64,000 bases of DNA, taken from JAWKJY01 sp041393535. Lineage in GTDB: Bacteria > Actinomycetota > Thermoleophilia > Gaiellales > Gaiellaceae. The position numbers and the translations under genes are program-made. Positions 19,590 to 31,042 of the stretch are shown piece by piece. The stretch spans positions 147,220 through 211,219 of the forward strand of contig JAWKJY010000008.1 of assembly GCA_041393535.1 (NCBI GenBank). The letters run 5' to 3'. A model generated the notes under the pieces. That model was not told where the DNA came from and searched no databases. It saw only the letters and a list, made by a program, of their open reading frames with translations. Positions within the stretch are counted from its first letter, which is position 1. Every line of letters begins with the position of its first letter.

Positions 19590-20578
19590 GCGCGGACGCG
19601 ACCGGGCCGCGCGTGCTCAAGGGCTGGCAGGCCGTCAACGCCGCCCTGCACGAGGAGCTGGAGCGCGACGAGCGCGTGGTCGTGCTCGGCGAGGACGTCG
19701 CGCGCGCCGGCGGCACCTACGGCGAGACGCGGCGCCTGCTCGACCGCTTCGGCCCCGGGCGCGTGCGCGACACGCCGATCTCCGAGCAGGCGATCGTCGG
19801 CGCCGCCGTCGGGATGGCGCTCGTCGGGCTGCGCCCGGTCGCGGAGATCCTGTTCGTGGACTTCCTCGGGCTCGCGTCCGACCAGCTCGTCAACCAGGCG
19901 GCGAAGCTGCCCGCGTTCGCGCCCGGACTGTCCGTCCCGCTCGTCGTCAAGTCCGCGGTCGGCACGGAGCTGGGCCTCGGCGCGCAGCACAGCCAGGCGC
20001 TCGAGGGCTGGTACGCGCAGGTGCCGGGGCTCGCGGTCGCCTGGCCCTCGACGCCGCGCGACCTGCACGGCCTGCTGAAGGCGGCGATCCGCGCCGACGG
20101 GCCGGTGCTGTTCCTGGAGAGCCTCGCGCTGCTGCGCGAGACGGGGCCGGTCGGCGGCCCCGACGACGTCGTCGAGCTCGGCGTCGCGGACGTCTGCCGA
20201 CCCGGGCGCGACCTGACGCTGGTGACGTGGGGAACGATGCGCGGCCGCTCGCTCGCGGCGGCCGGGGCGCTCGCGGAGGAGGGGATCGAGGTGGAGGTGA
20301 TCGACCTGCGCACGATCGTGCCGTGGGACCGGGAGGCGGTCTTCGCCTCGGTCGAGCGGACGCACCGCTGCCTCGTCGTGACGGAGGCCGTGCGCGAGTT
20401 CGGGCCGGGGGGCGAGATCGCCGCCGAGGTCGGCGAGGCGTGCTTCGACGCGCTCGATGCGCCCGTCGCCCGTCTGGGCAGCCCACGCGTCGTCGCGCCG
20501 CACACCGTCGCGCTCGATCGGCTGCGCGTGCCGCAGGCCGACGCGATCGCGGACCGCGCGCGGGAGCTCTGCCGGTGA
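19586..20578 (+). CDS. TPP-dependent 2-oxoacid dehydrogenase E1 beta subunit
   Basis: 330 residues, full length. Blocks: VVVLGEDVARAGGTYGET, RVRDTPISEQAIVGAAVGMA (substrate channel and helix), ILFVDFLGLASDQLVNQAAK, and a C-terminal transketolase domain with LTLVTWGTM, IEVEVIDLRTIVPWD and VTEAVREFGPGGEIA. It pairs with the alpha subunit to form an alpha2beta2 decarboxylase. Without E2/E3 nearby it either uses components encoded elsewhere or acts as a decarboxylase or carboligase. Its stop overlaps the GTG of the acyl-CoA ligase gene. Confidence 0.92.
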   Translation: MSADATGPRVLKGWQAVNAALHEELERDERVVVLGEDVARAGGTYGETRRLLDRFGPGRVRDTPISEQAIVGAAVGMALVGLRPVAEILFVDFLGLASDQLVNQAAKLPAFAPGLSVPLVVKSAVGTELGLGAQHSQALEGWYAQVPGLAVAWPSTPRDLHGLLKAAIRADGPVLFLESLALLRETGPVGGPDDVVELGVADVCRPGRDLTLVTWGTMRGRSLAAAGALAEEGIEVEVIDLRTIVPWDREAVFASVERTHRCLVVTEAVREFGPGGEIAAEVGEACFDALDAPVARLGSPRVVAPHTVALDRLRVPQADAIADRARELCR

Positions 20579-22121
20579 GCGCGCCGCTCCGCGACTACCC
20601 CGTCGCCGAGCGGACGATCGCCCGGATCCTCGGCGACGCCGCGGTCGACCGGCCGGACGACCCGTTCGTCCTCTGGGAGGACGAGACGTACACCTTCGCG
20701 GACGCCGAGCGGCTCTCCAACCGGATCGCGCACGGCCTCGCCGCGCGCGGGGTGGGCAAGGGGACGCACGTCGCGATCGTCATGCACAACCACCCGTCCT
20801 TCCTCTGGGTCGTCTTCGCGCTCGGCAAGCTCGGCGCCGTCGGCGTCCCGATCTCGACGCACGCGAAGGGCGAGCTGCTCCGCTACTACCTCGACGACTC
20901 GGACTCGGTCGCCGCCGTGGTGGACGAGCGCCTCCGTGAGACCGTCGCCGCCGCCGCTCCCGGGCTGCCGCTCTGGCACCCGGACGAGCTGCTGGCCGAC
21001 GACGACAGCGCGCCCGCGGCGGACGTCCGCTTCCGCGACCCGTGGCTGATCATGTACACGTCCGGGACGACCGGGCCGTCGAAGGGCGTCGTCTGCCCGC
21101 ACGCGCACCCGCAGACGGTCGGCTACCGGATGCGCGACCGCTTCGGGCTCGGCCCGGACGACCGCATCTTCGTCTGCCTGCCGCTCTTCCACGGGAACGC
21201 GCTCTGGTACGCGACGCTCACGGCGCTGTGGTGCGGCGGCTCGATCGCGCTGGTCGAGCGCTTCTCGGCCTCGCGCTTCTGGGCGGACGTGAAGCGCTAC
21301 CGCTGCACGATGGTGAACGCGATCATGGCCGTCGCGACCGTGCTCGAGAAGATGGAGCCCTCGGACGACGAGCGCGACAACCCGCTCCGCTTCATGTTCA
21401 TCGTCCCGCTGCCGCAGGAGCGGGCGAGGCTCGAGGAGCGCTGGGGCGTCGGCATGTGGTGCAACTTCGCGATGACGGAGCTGTTCCCCGTCACCGTCGT
21501 CGGCCCGGGCGAGGGGCTGGACAAGCCGACGACCTCGGGCACGCTCGCCCCGGGCTTCGACCTCGCGATCCTCGACGACGACGACCTCGAGTGCCCGCCG
21601 GGCGTCCCCGGCGAGATCTGCGTCCGCCCGCACGACCCGTGGACGATCTTCACCGAGTACTACGGCAAGCCGGAGGCGACGACGGACGCGTTCCGCAACC
21701 TCTGGTTCCACACGGGCGACCGCGCCTACCTCGACGAGGACGGCCACCTGCACTTCGTCGACCGCAAGAAGGACGCGATCCGCCGCCGCGGCGAGAACAT
21801 CTCCGCGCACGAGATCGAGGCGATCCTCGGCAAGGACCCGCGGATCCGCGAGGTCGCGGCCGTGCCGGTGCCCTCGGAGCTCGGCGAGGACGACGTCTGC
21901 GTCTACGTGGTGCGGGCCGACGAGTCGCTCGACGCGCGCACGGTCATCGAGCTGGCCGCCGCGAACATGGCCTACTACATGGTCCCGCGCTACGTCGGCT
22001 TCCTCGACGAGCTGCCGAAGACGGCGACGCACAAGATCGCGAAGTACCAGGTGCGCGAGCGCGCGCAGGGGGAGTACCGGACGCTCTTCGACCGCGAGGC
22101 GGAGGGGATCGAGGTGCGGCG

Positions 22122-22125
<4 letters not shown>
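20575..22125 (+). CDS. ATP-dependent acyl-CoA ligase (CaiC-like)
   Basis: 516 residues of the ANL superfamily. The P-loop is MYTSGTTGPSKGVV (about 160), MTELFPV is motif A5, and HTGDRAYLDEDGHLHFVDRK followed by KKDAIRRRGENISAHEIE forms the hinge and C-terminal domain. KTATHKIAKYQ near the end carries the catalytic lysine region. RGENISAHEIE is typical of crotonobetaine/carnitine-CoA-ligase-like enzymes. It would activate a carboxylate released by the hydantoinase or amidase. GTGA overlap before, CTGA overlap after. Confidence 0.88.
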
Positions 22126-23699
<1,574 letters not shown>

Positions 23700-23705
23700 C
23701 GTCCC

Positions 23706-23738
23706 GGCCCTGCCGGGCTCGGCGGGCCGGGCAGGGCC
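23706..23738 (+). terminator. GC-rich hairpin after the amidase operon
   Basis: GGCCCTGCC (23706-23714) pairs with GGCAGGGCC (23730-23738), 7 nt after the amidase stop. There is no T-tract, so it is a weak intrinsic terminator or an mRNA end-stabilising stem. Confidence 0.4.
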
Positions 23739-23890
23739 CGACCGCGCCGGCCGTCCCAGGCAGCCCGCCTGTCGGGGGCGTGCGCCCGAACGACCCGGGC
23801 CCGTCACGGGACCGTGCCGATTCGCGCACGGATCGGTGACGATGCCCGCCGAACGGCTCCGGGGTGACACGCGCGCCCGTCACACTGGGT

Positions 23891-23907
23891 GGTGGGACCC
23901 TCCCACC
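23891..23907 (-). terminator. Perfect 7-bp hairpin downstream of the reductase gene
   Basis: GGTGGGA, loop CCC, TCCCACC. It is about 120 nt beyond the stop of the minus-strand reductase gene, with no T-tract. It could end that transcript or act on either strand in this convergent gap. Confidence 0.3.
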
Positions 23908-23931
23908 CTGGGCGGGGGTGCGGGGGCGGCG

Positions 23932-23971
23932 GGACATGTCCCTCGAGGACGTGTCCGCCGCGGACGTGTCC
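23932..23971. repeat. Three near-palindromic GGACRTGTCC sites at exact 15-bp period
   Basis: GGACATGTCC (23932, perfect palindrome), GGACGTGTCC (23947) and GGACGTGTCC (23962), with 5-bp spacers CTCGA and GCCGC. They lie in the 329-bp gap between convergent genes, so a promoter-operator role is not obvious. Apart from these sites and the two hairpins I see nothing else in 23700-24028. Confidence 0.6.
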
Positions 23972-24028
23972 GGGCGGGACGGCTGGCGCGGCCCGCCCTC
24001 CTCGCGGTCGCGCCGTCCGGCCGCGGTC

Positions 24029-25054
24029 TCAGGGCAGCAGCACGACCTTGCCGAAGTGGCCGCGGCCCTCGAGCAGCTCCGTCGCGGCGCGCGCCTCGGC
24101 GAGCGGTAGGGCCGCGTGCACGAGCGGCGTCACGCGACCGTGCGCCGCGAGCGCCAGCACCGTCCGCACCTCGTCGCTCGTGAACGCCGACGAGCCGAGC
24201 ACGCGCTTCTGGCCGCGGAAGAACGGGATGATGTCGAACGGGACGACCTCGCCGGCGTGGCCGCCCGCGACGACCATCCGACCGTTGCGCGAGAGCGCGT
24301 CGAGCCCCCGCTGGAACGAGTCGCCGCCGACGTGCTCGAACACCAGGTCCGCGCCCGCGCCGCCGGTCGCCTCCATGACCGCGTCGGGCACCGACTCGCG
24401 GGTGTAGTCGATCGCGCGCTCGAGGCCCAGCGCCTCGGCGCGGTCGAGCTTCTCCCGGGAGCTCGCCGTCCCGATGGTGAAGGCGCCCGTGAGGGTCGCC
24501 AGCTGGAGCGCCGCCGAGCCGATCCCGCTCGCGACCGAGTTGATCAGGACCGTCTCGCCCGCGCGCAGCCCGCCCATCGTGAAGAGCATGTGCCAGGCGG
24601 TCGCGAACGCGATCGGCGTCGCAGCGGCCTGGGCGTCGCCGAGCTCGTCCGGCACCGGGATGAGCATCGACGCGGGGCAGCGGAGGTGCGTCGCGTGGCC
24701 GCCGTCGCAGGCGAGGCTGACCAGGCCGGCCTGCGGGCAGAGGTTCTCGGTCCCGCCCCTGCACCAGCGGCAGCTCCCGCACGTCCGGTAGAGGTAGACG
24801 TACGCGCGCTGGCCGGCGGACCAGCCCTCGACGCCCGCGCCGACCGCCTCGACCGTTCCGACGGGCTCGAGCCCCGGGGTGGGGAACGGCAGCGGGAAGC
24901 GCGACGTGCCCTGCCCGGATGTCGACGTCGACGTGGTTCAGCGCGGAAGCGTTCGACCCGGAGGACGACCTCGCCGGCGCCGGGCGTCCGGGTCGGGGAG
25001 CTCCTCGAGCCGCAGGACGGGGCCGCCGTGCTCGTGGATCCTGATCGCCTGCAT
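24029..25054 (-). pseudogene. Zinc-type alcohol dehydrogenase/quinone reductase (MDR), N-terminal frameshifts
   Basis: The C-terminal two thirds are intact: MLIPVPDELGDAQAAATPIA, then the Rossmann region LINSVASGIGSAALQLATLT, YTRESVPDAVMEATGGAGAD and a last LLEGRGHFGKVVLLP. The N-terminal catalytic domain (MQAIRIHEHGGPVLRLEELP, then SALNHVDVDIRAG, then a Cys-rich loop) is split over three frames with shifts near 24985, 24950 and 24910. The Cys-rich loop appears to hold several zinc-binding Cys (order C..C..C....C), as in structural-zinc MDR enzymes. Divergent from the FAD gene at 25151. It is either decayed or mis-sequenced. Confidence 0.75.
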
Positions 25055-25150
25055 CGCTCCTCCTCCCGTCGGGACGGCAGCAGTCTCCCACAGCCGATGC
25101 CTGCGCGTCGCCCGACTGCGACGGCTCGCCCCCGGTCGAGAATGCCGCCG

Positions 25151-26581
25151 ATGGCCGGCCAGGGCTTCGACGTCGTGATCGCGGGCGCGGGCACCGCGGG
25201 CTCGTCTGCGCGATCGCGGCGGCGGCGCGACGCCCGCGTCGCCGTGGTCGAGAAGACCGGCGAGGTGGGCGGCACGCTCCCGCTCTCGGCCGGCCGGCTC
25301 GCGGCCGCCGGGACGCGCCTCCAGCGCGCGCAGGGGATCGCCGACACCGCCGGGCCGCGTACGCACGGCCGACGTGCTGCGGATCGGCCACGGTCTCGCC
25401 GACCAAGCGCTCGTCCGGCTGGCAGCCCGCGAGGGCGGCTCGACCCTCGACTGGCTCGACTCGCTCGGCGCGGCTTCGGGAGCCCGGCCCGGTGAGCGAC
25501 GACCTGGACGAGCCGTACGGGACGCCACGGCTCTACCGCGCCGTCGAGCGCGGTCGCACGCTGCTCGCCGCGCTGGCGCCCCTGTGGCAGGCGGCCGTCG
25601 ACGAGGGGGCGATCCAACCGCTCCTGCGCCGGCGGGCGATCGACCTGGTCGTCGAGGGCGGCGCGGTCGTCGGCGTCCGGGTCGAGCGGACGGACGGCCT
25701 GGTCGGCGAGCTGCGCGCGCGCTCGATCGTGCTCGCGACCGGCGGCTACGGCGCGCGCAGGGAGCTGCACGCCGAGCTGGGCCGGCGTGCCGCGCCTCGT
25801 CTCGGCCGCCCGGCCGGCGTCGACCGGCGACGGGATCGTGCTCGCCCGCCGCGTCGGCGCCGCGATCCGCGGCACGGACGTCACGCTCGCCGTCGCGGGC
25901 GGGATCGAGCAGGAGCCGCTCTCGGGGCGCTCTGACTGGTGGGACGGCCACGCGCTGCTCGATCCGCAGGCGCGCCCGCCGCGCGAGCTCCAGGTGAATG
26001 CGCGCGGCGAGCGCTTCCACGCGGAGGACGACCCGAGCCCCGCGCGACGCCTGCGCGCGCTGCTCGAGCAGCCGGACCAGGCGGCGTGGCTCGTCTTCGA
26101 CGAGGCGGCCCTCCAGGGGGCGCCGCTCGTCCCCGCCTGGTCGCGCCGCGACCTGATCGAGCGCAGCGCGACCGGGCGCTACGCGTGGGCGGCGCCGGAC
26201 GTCCCGACGCTCGCGCGGCGCGCGGGGATCGACCCGGAGGGGCTCGTGCGCACGATCGAGACGTGGAACGTGGCCGTCCGCACCGGGGACGATCCGCTCG
26301 GGCGCCGCGACCCGTGGCCGCCGATCGCGACGTCGCCGGTCTACGCGATCCGCACCTGCGCCGTGACGCTCGCGACGCCGGCCGGGCTCGCGGTCGACGC
26401 GGAGCTGCGCGTGCTGCGCGACGACGGCGAGCCGATCCCGGGCCTCTACGCCGCGGGCGAGGTGCTGGGCGCCGCGGCGACGAGCGGCGACGGCCCGTGC
26501 GCCGGAATGCCGCTCACCTCGGCGCTGACGTTCGGCCGTCTCCTCGGCGAGCGGCTCGCGCTCCGGCGCTTCGCCCCCTGA
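25151..26581 (+). pseudogene. FAD-dependent oxidoreductase (fumarate reductase/KstD-like), several frameshifts
   Basis: The start ATG gives MAGQGFDVVIAGAGTAG, a dinucleotide-binding GxGxxG, followed by VVEKTGEVGGTLPLSAG. Frame changes near 25350, 25490 and 25790 are needed to join ATGGYGARRELHAELG and the C-terminal AGGIEQEPLSG ... IPGLYAAGEVLGAAATSGDG, the FAD-closing block of the FrdA/3-ketosteroid-dehydrogenase family. Joined length is about 476 residues, normal. It would desaturate or reduce an unknown substrate. Reading as a true pseudogene is possible, but the last 260 residues look fully constrained. Confidence 0.7.
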
Positions 26582-26608
26582 TCCCGCGCGGGCTCGCCCG
26601 TCCGCCGC

Positions 26609-28960
26609 TCAGCCGCGCAGCAGCGCCCGCACCCGGTCGGGCGTGAGCGGCGTGCGCGTCACCTCGGCGCCCAGGTGCGCGATCGCGTCCTGCACCGCGT
26701 TCACGATCGCCGACGGCGCCGCCACGTTGCCGCCCTCGCCCGCCCCCTTGACGCCGCCCTCGGTGACCGTCGAGGGCGTCTCGATGTGGGCGAGCGCCAT
26801 CGGCGGGATCTCGAGGGTCGTCGGGTAGAGGTAGTCGAGCAGCGTGCCGGCGAGGAAGTTCCCGTCCTCGTCGTACGGGAGCTCCTCGTAGAGCGCGGCG
26901 CCGATCCCCTGCGCGCTCGCGCCCGCGAGCTGTCCCTCGACGAGGGTCGGGTTCAGCATCACGCCGCAGTCGTCGACGAAGGCGAGCCGGTCGATCCGCA
27001 CGACGCCGGTCTCGGGGTCGACCTCGACGATCGCCGCGCAGCAGCCGTTCGAGTACGTCTCGGGCGGGTCGTACGAGCGCGTCGAGGTCAGGTACGGGTC
27101 GATGTCCGGCGGGCGCTTGCCGCCGACGAAGGCGCCGAAGTACGCGGTGTACCCGAGCATCAGCATCTCGATCGACCGGTCGGGCGCGCCGCGGACGACC
27201 GCCTTGCCGTCGACGAGCTCGATGTCCTCGGGCGCCACCTCGAGGTTGTACGCGGCGATCCGCTTCAGCTTGTCCGCCACCTCGTCGCAGGCGCGCGCGA
27301 GCGAGCCGAAGCCGACGACGGCGCTTCGGCTGCCGTAGGAGCCGGTCCCGTAGACCGTGCGGTCCGTGTCGCCCTGGACGACCTTGACGCTCTCGAACGC
27401 GACGCCGAGCCGGTCGGCGACGACCTGCGCGAGGACGGTGCGGTGGCCCTGGCCGTGCGCGTGCAGCCCCGTCGTGACCAGCACGGAGCCGTCCGGCTCG
27501 ACCGTGACCGAGGACGCGTCGAGGTAGTCGAACGGGAAGCCCATCCGCTTCGCCATCGCGCTCGCCCAGCCGCCCGGCTCGACGAACGGGCTGACGCCGA
27601 GCCCGAGCAGGCGGCCCTCGGCGCGGACGGCCGCCTGCCGCTCGCGGAAGCCGTCCCAGCCGACGAGCTCGAGCGCGAGCCGCTGCGACGCGGCGTAGGA
27701 GCCGCCGTCGTACGCGCAGCCGGTCGGCGACACCTGCGGCTCGTCGCCGATCGTGTTGCGGAGCCGCAGCTCGACGGGGTCGATCCCGAGCTCCCGGGCC
27801 GCCTGGTCGACGAGCGCCTCGCGCGCGGCCTGGCCGCTCGACCAGCCGACCGCGCGGTAGGCCGCCGTCGGGCACTTGTTGGTGAAGGCGCAGTCGATCT
27901 CCCAGCGCACCGCCTCGAGCCGGTAGATCCCGGGCAGCAGGACGGCGGCGCACATCGGGTCGACGAGGCCGGTGAACGGGGAGGAGGCGTACGCGCCGGT
28001 GTCGCCGACGTAGCGCCCGCGCATCGCGAGGAAGGTGCCGTCGGCCATGACCGCGAGCTCGAGGTCCATGACGACCTCCTTCGCGTGGTAGCTCGCGGCG
28101 AGCGCCTCGTAGCGGTCCTCGACCCACTTGACCGGCCGGCCGAGCCGGATCGACGCGAGCGCGGCGAGCAGCTCCTCCGGATTGACCTGGATCTTCAGCC
28201 CGAAGCCGCCGCCGACGTCCGGGGCGATCACGCGCAGCTGCTTCTCGGTCAGGCCGAGCGGATGGCACATGAGCGTGCGTGCGAGCCCGGGCACCTGGCT
28301 CGAGAGCCAGAGCGTCAGCTCCTCCTCGCCGGCGTCCCAGGAGGCGAGGATCGCGCGGCCCTCGAGCGGCAGCGCATGGACGCGGCCGTAGTGGAAGCGC
28401 TTGCGCACGACCCGGTCGGCACGCGCGAAGGCGCCCTCGACGTCGCCGTGCTCCTCGCTCGCGCGCAGGAACGAGTTCCCCGGGATGTCGTCGTGGAGCT
28501 GCGGCGCGCCGGGCGCGAGCGCGGCCTCCGGGTCGACGACGGCGGGGAGGGGCTCGTAGTCGACCTCGACGAGCCGGACCGCGTCCTCGGCGACGTAGCG
28601 CGAGGTCGCGACGACCATCGCGACCGGCTCGCCCGCGAAGCGGACGCGGTCGGCGGCCAGGATCGGCCGGGCGTTCGCGTGCACGTCGTCGCGCGGGAGC
28701 GCGCCGACGACCGGCCCGAGGCTCTCGACGTCCGCGGCGACGTAGACGGCGTGGACGCCCGGGAGCGCCCGGGCCGCCTCGACGTCGACGCGGGTGACCC
28801 GCGCGTGGCCGTGCGGGCTGCGGACGAAGGCCGCGTGCAGCGTCCCCCCGGCAGCTGGACGTCGTCGACGAACTGGCCCTTGCCGCGCAGGAGCCGCGGG
28901 TCGCTCGACCCGCTCCATCCGGCGGCCGACGCACGGCGCGCTCGGTCGTCCCGGTCGTCA
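26609..28960 (-). CDS. Molybdenum hydroxylase large subunit (CoxL/xanthine-dehydrogenase family)
   Basis: About 783 residues with two small frameshifts near 28910 and 28848. The joined N-terminus reads SDPRLLRGKGQFVDDVQLPG then GTLHAAFVRSPHGHARV. Moco-binding blocks: GGGFGLKIQVNPEELLAA, HAHGQGHRTVLAQVVA and KGAGEGGNVAAPSAI, which keeps the catalytic Glu. The active-site loop reads AYRAVGWSSGQAARE, not AYxCSFR of true CO dehydrogenase nor AYRGAGR of most form II members, so the substrate is probably an N-heterocycle or aldehyde. Last gene of an M-S-L operon. Its start overlaps the [2Fe-2S] gene stop. Confidence 0.87.
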
Positions 28961-29461
28961 TGCCCGTGCCTCCCCGCGCAGCTCGGCCGCCGCGGCGACG
29001 ACCGCGGCGACGATGGTCTGGTAGCCCGTGCAGCGGCAGACGTTCCCGGCGAGGTGCGCGCGGATCGTCGCCTCGTCCGGGTCGGGCTCGCGCTCGAGCA
29101 GGTCGAGCGAGGCGAGCAGGAAGCCCGAGGTGCAGTAGCCGCACTGGAGCGCATGGTGGCGCTGGAACGCGCGCTGCAGCGGGTGCAGCTCCTCGCCCGG
29201 CGCGAGGCCCTCGACCGTCTCGACCCGGCAGCCATCCGCCTGGACGGCGAAGAGCAGGCACGACCGGACCGGCCGCCCGTCGACGCGGACGGTGCACGCG
29301 CCGCAGACGCCCTGCTCGCAGCCGACGTGCGTGCCGGTCAGCCCCAGCTCGTGGCGCAGGAAGTCCGAGAGGAGCAGGCGCGGCTCGGCGATCGCCCGCC
29401 GCTCCTCGCCGTTGACGACGAGTCGGACGACCGTCTCGCCGTCGAGGATCCGCCCGCTCAT
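28958..29461 (-). CDS. [2Fe-2S] subunit of molybdenum hydroxylase
   Basis: 167 residues. The plant-type cluster is ligated by GCEQGVCGACTV plus a Cys in VRSC, and the second cluster by CGYCTSGFLLA and CRCTGYQTIV. ATG 29461 is chosen (MSGRILDGETVVRLVVNGEE). A longer upstream extension has no homology. The stop overlaps the large-subunit ATG and the start overlaps the FAD-subunit stop, giving the M-S-L order of aerobic CODH-type enzymes. It passes electrons from Mo to FAD. Confidence 0.95.
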   Translation of the reverse strand: MSGRILDGETVVRLVVNGEERRAIAEPRLLLSDFLRHELGLTGTHVGCEQGVCGACTVRVDGRPVRSCLLFAVQADGCRVETVEGLAPGEELHPLQRAFQRHHALQCGYCTSGFLLASLDLLEREPDPDEATIRAHLAGNVCRCTGYQTIVAAVVAAAAELRGEARA

Positions 29462-30324
29462 CGCGCACCTCCGTCCGTCGCCTGGGCGAGCGCCCGCCGC
29501 ACCATCGCGGCCGCGGCCTCGCGTCGATACTCCGCGGAGGCGTGGCCGTCGCCGCGCGTGTCGAGCGCGAGCGCCGCCGCTGCCGCCTCGTCCCGCGCGG
29601 CCGCGTCCGCGAGCGGCCGGCCGACGAGCGCCTGCTCGGCCGCCGCGAGCCGGATCGGCCGGTCGGCGACGCCGAAGACCGCGACCCGGGCCGAGCGGCA
29701 CGTGCCCGCCTCGTCCACCTCGACGGCGACCGCGGCGCCGGCGAGCGCGAAGTCGCCCTGCTTGCGCGCGACCTCGTCGAGCCCGACGCGCAGGCCGGGA
29801 GCGGCGGCGGGCACGCGCACCCGGACGAGCAGCTCGTCGGGCGCGAGCGCGGTCGTGAAGTAGCCCCGGAAGAGGTCGTCCGCGGCGATCGTCCGCTCGC
29901 CGCCGGGCCCGCGGGCGACGACCTCGCCGCCGAGCGCGAGCAGCACCGCGGGCAGCTCGGCGGCCGGGTCGGCGTGGGCGATCGAGCCGCCGATCGTGCC
30001 GCGCGCGCGGACGGTCGGGTACGCGACGCGCTGCAGGCCGCGGACGACGAGCGGCGCGGCCGCCGCGACCGCGGGCGAGCGCTCGACGTCGGCCTGGCGC
30101 GCGGTCGCGCCCAGCTCGACGACGCCGTTCGCCGCGATCCCGTCGAGCCCGGCGACCCGGTTCACGTCCACGAGCAGGCCCGGCTCGGCCAGGCGCAGGT
30201 TCATCAGCGGCACGAGGCTCTGGCCTCCCGCGAGCACCTTGGCCTCGTCGCCGTGCTCGGCGAGCAGGGCGACGGCCTCGTCGACGGTCTCGACGGCCGC
30301 GTAGCGGAACGACGCTGGCTTCAC
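29458..30324 (-). CDS. FAD-binding subunit of molybdenum hydroxylase
   Basis: 288 residues. FAD motifs: AKVLAGGQSLVPLMNLRLA near residue 30 and RARGTIGGSIAHADPAAELP near 108 (the T/G-G-S diphosphate loop). GTG 30324 with GGAGG 5-10 nt upstream is preferred to a longer frame with no homology. First gene of the M-S-L operon. It takes electrons from the [2Fe-2S] subunit to an external acceptor. Confidence 0.93.
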   Translation of the reverse strand: MKPASFRYAAVETVDEAVALLAEHGDEAKVLAGGQSLVPLMNLRLAEPGLLVDVNRVAGLDGIAANGVVELGATARQADVERSPAVAAAAPLVVRGLQRVAYPTVRARGTIGGSIAHADPAAELPAVLLALGGEVVARGPGGERTIAADDLFRGYFTTALAPDELLVRVRVPAAAPGLRVGLDEVARKQGDFALAGAAVAVEVDEAGTCRSARVAVFGVADRPIRLAAAEQALVGRPLADAAARDEAAAAALALDTRGDGHASAEYRREAAAAMVRRALAQATDGGAR

Positions 30325-30344
30325 CGGCTCCTCCCCTGACCCGG

Positions 30345-30364
30345 CCCGGGGCGGCCGCCCCGGG
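30345..30364 (-). terminator. Perfect 20-bp GC palindrome between PAP2 and Mo-hydroxylase genes
   Basis: CCCGGGGCGG followed directly by its reverse complement. It is 31 nt beyond the PAP2 stop and about 20 nt before the FAD-subunit start, both on the minus strand. Likely ends the PAP2 transcript; it could also shape the next gene's leader. Confidence 0.45.
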
Positions 30365-30395
30365 GATGGGCGGATGATAGGCGGCCGGCCGCGCG

Positions 30396-30998
30396 TCAGC
30401 CCGACGGGCGGACGAGCGTGCGGACGCGGCGCGTGCCGTCGTCCCACACGCGGCCGAGGATGTCGCTCGCGCGATCGAGCGCCCGGCGAGCGGGCGAGGC
30501 GTGGATCGCGAGCGACACGAGGCTGCCGAGCATGGCCCCCGCCAGGACGTCGGCCGGGTAGTGCACCCCGAGCAGGACGCGGCCGGCCGCGAGGATCGCC
30601 GCGAGGGCGAGCACGACGAGGCCCGCGCGACGGTTGCGCAGGAGGATCGCGACCGCGATGGCGAAGGCCGCCGTCGCGTGGTCGCTCGGGAACGACGGGT
30701 CGCTCGTGCGCGAGAGGTACAGGTGCACGACGTCCGGGTGCGCGACGTAGGGGCGGGGTCGGTCGACGAGGTGCGCGATCGGCTGCGCCAGGGCGAGCGC
30801 GAGCAGCGCGCCCGCGCCGGCCGCGAGCGCGCTGCGGCGCGTCTCGATTCGCTCGGGCCCCCGCTGGGTCACGAAGAGCAGGATGACCAGCCCGCCGAAG
30901 ACCACGAGCGCCAGCTGGACGAACACGCGGACGGTGTCCTCGAAGCCGTCGTGGGCGGCGGCGAAGCCGTTGAGCGCGCGGAACACGTCGAGGTCCAC
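30396..30998 (-). CDS. PAP2-family membrane phosphatase
   Basis: 200 residues with about five membrane helices. The three acid-phosphatase motifs are DRPRPY (motif 1 tail), PSFPSDHAT (motif 2) and GRVLLGVHYPADV (motif 3, His and Asp). It would remove phosphate from a lipid such as undecaprenyl or phosphatidyl phosphates at the membrane. It lies 44 nt after the histidine kinase gene and may be the last gene of that operon. Confidence 0.9.
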   Translation of the reverse strand: MDLDVFRALNGFAAAHDGFEDTVRVFVQLALVVFGGLVILLFVTQRGPERIETRRSALAAGAGALLALALAQPIAHLVDRPRPYVAHPDVVHLYLSRTSDPSFPSDHATAAFAIAVAILLRNRRAGLVVLALAAILAAGRVLLGVHYPADVLAGAMLGSLVSLAIHASPARRALDRASDILGRVWDDGTRRVRTLVRPSG

Positions 30999-31042
30999 GC
31001 TCCCAAGCGAAGCGGCTCCTCTTCAGAGGACGATGAGAGCGC

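Noticed and set aside
26609..30324. Aerobic carbon monoxide dehydrogenase
   Set aside because: The AYxCSFR loop that binds the Mo-S-Cu centre is absent.
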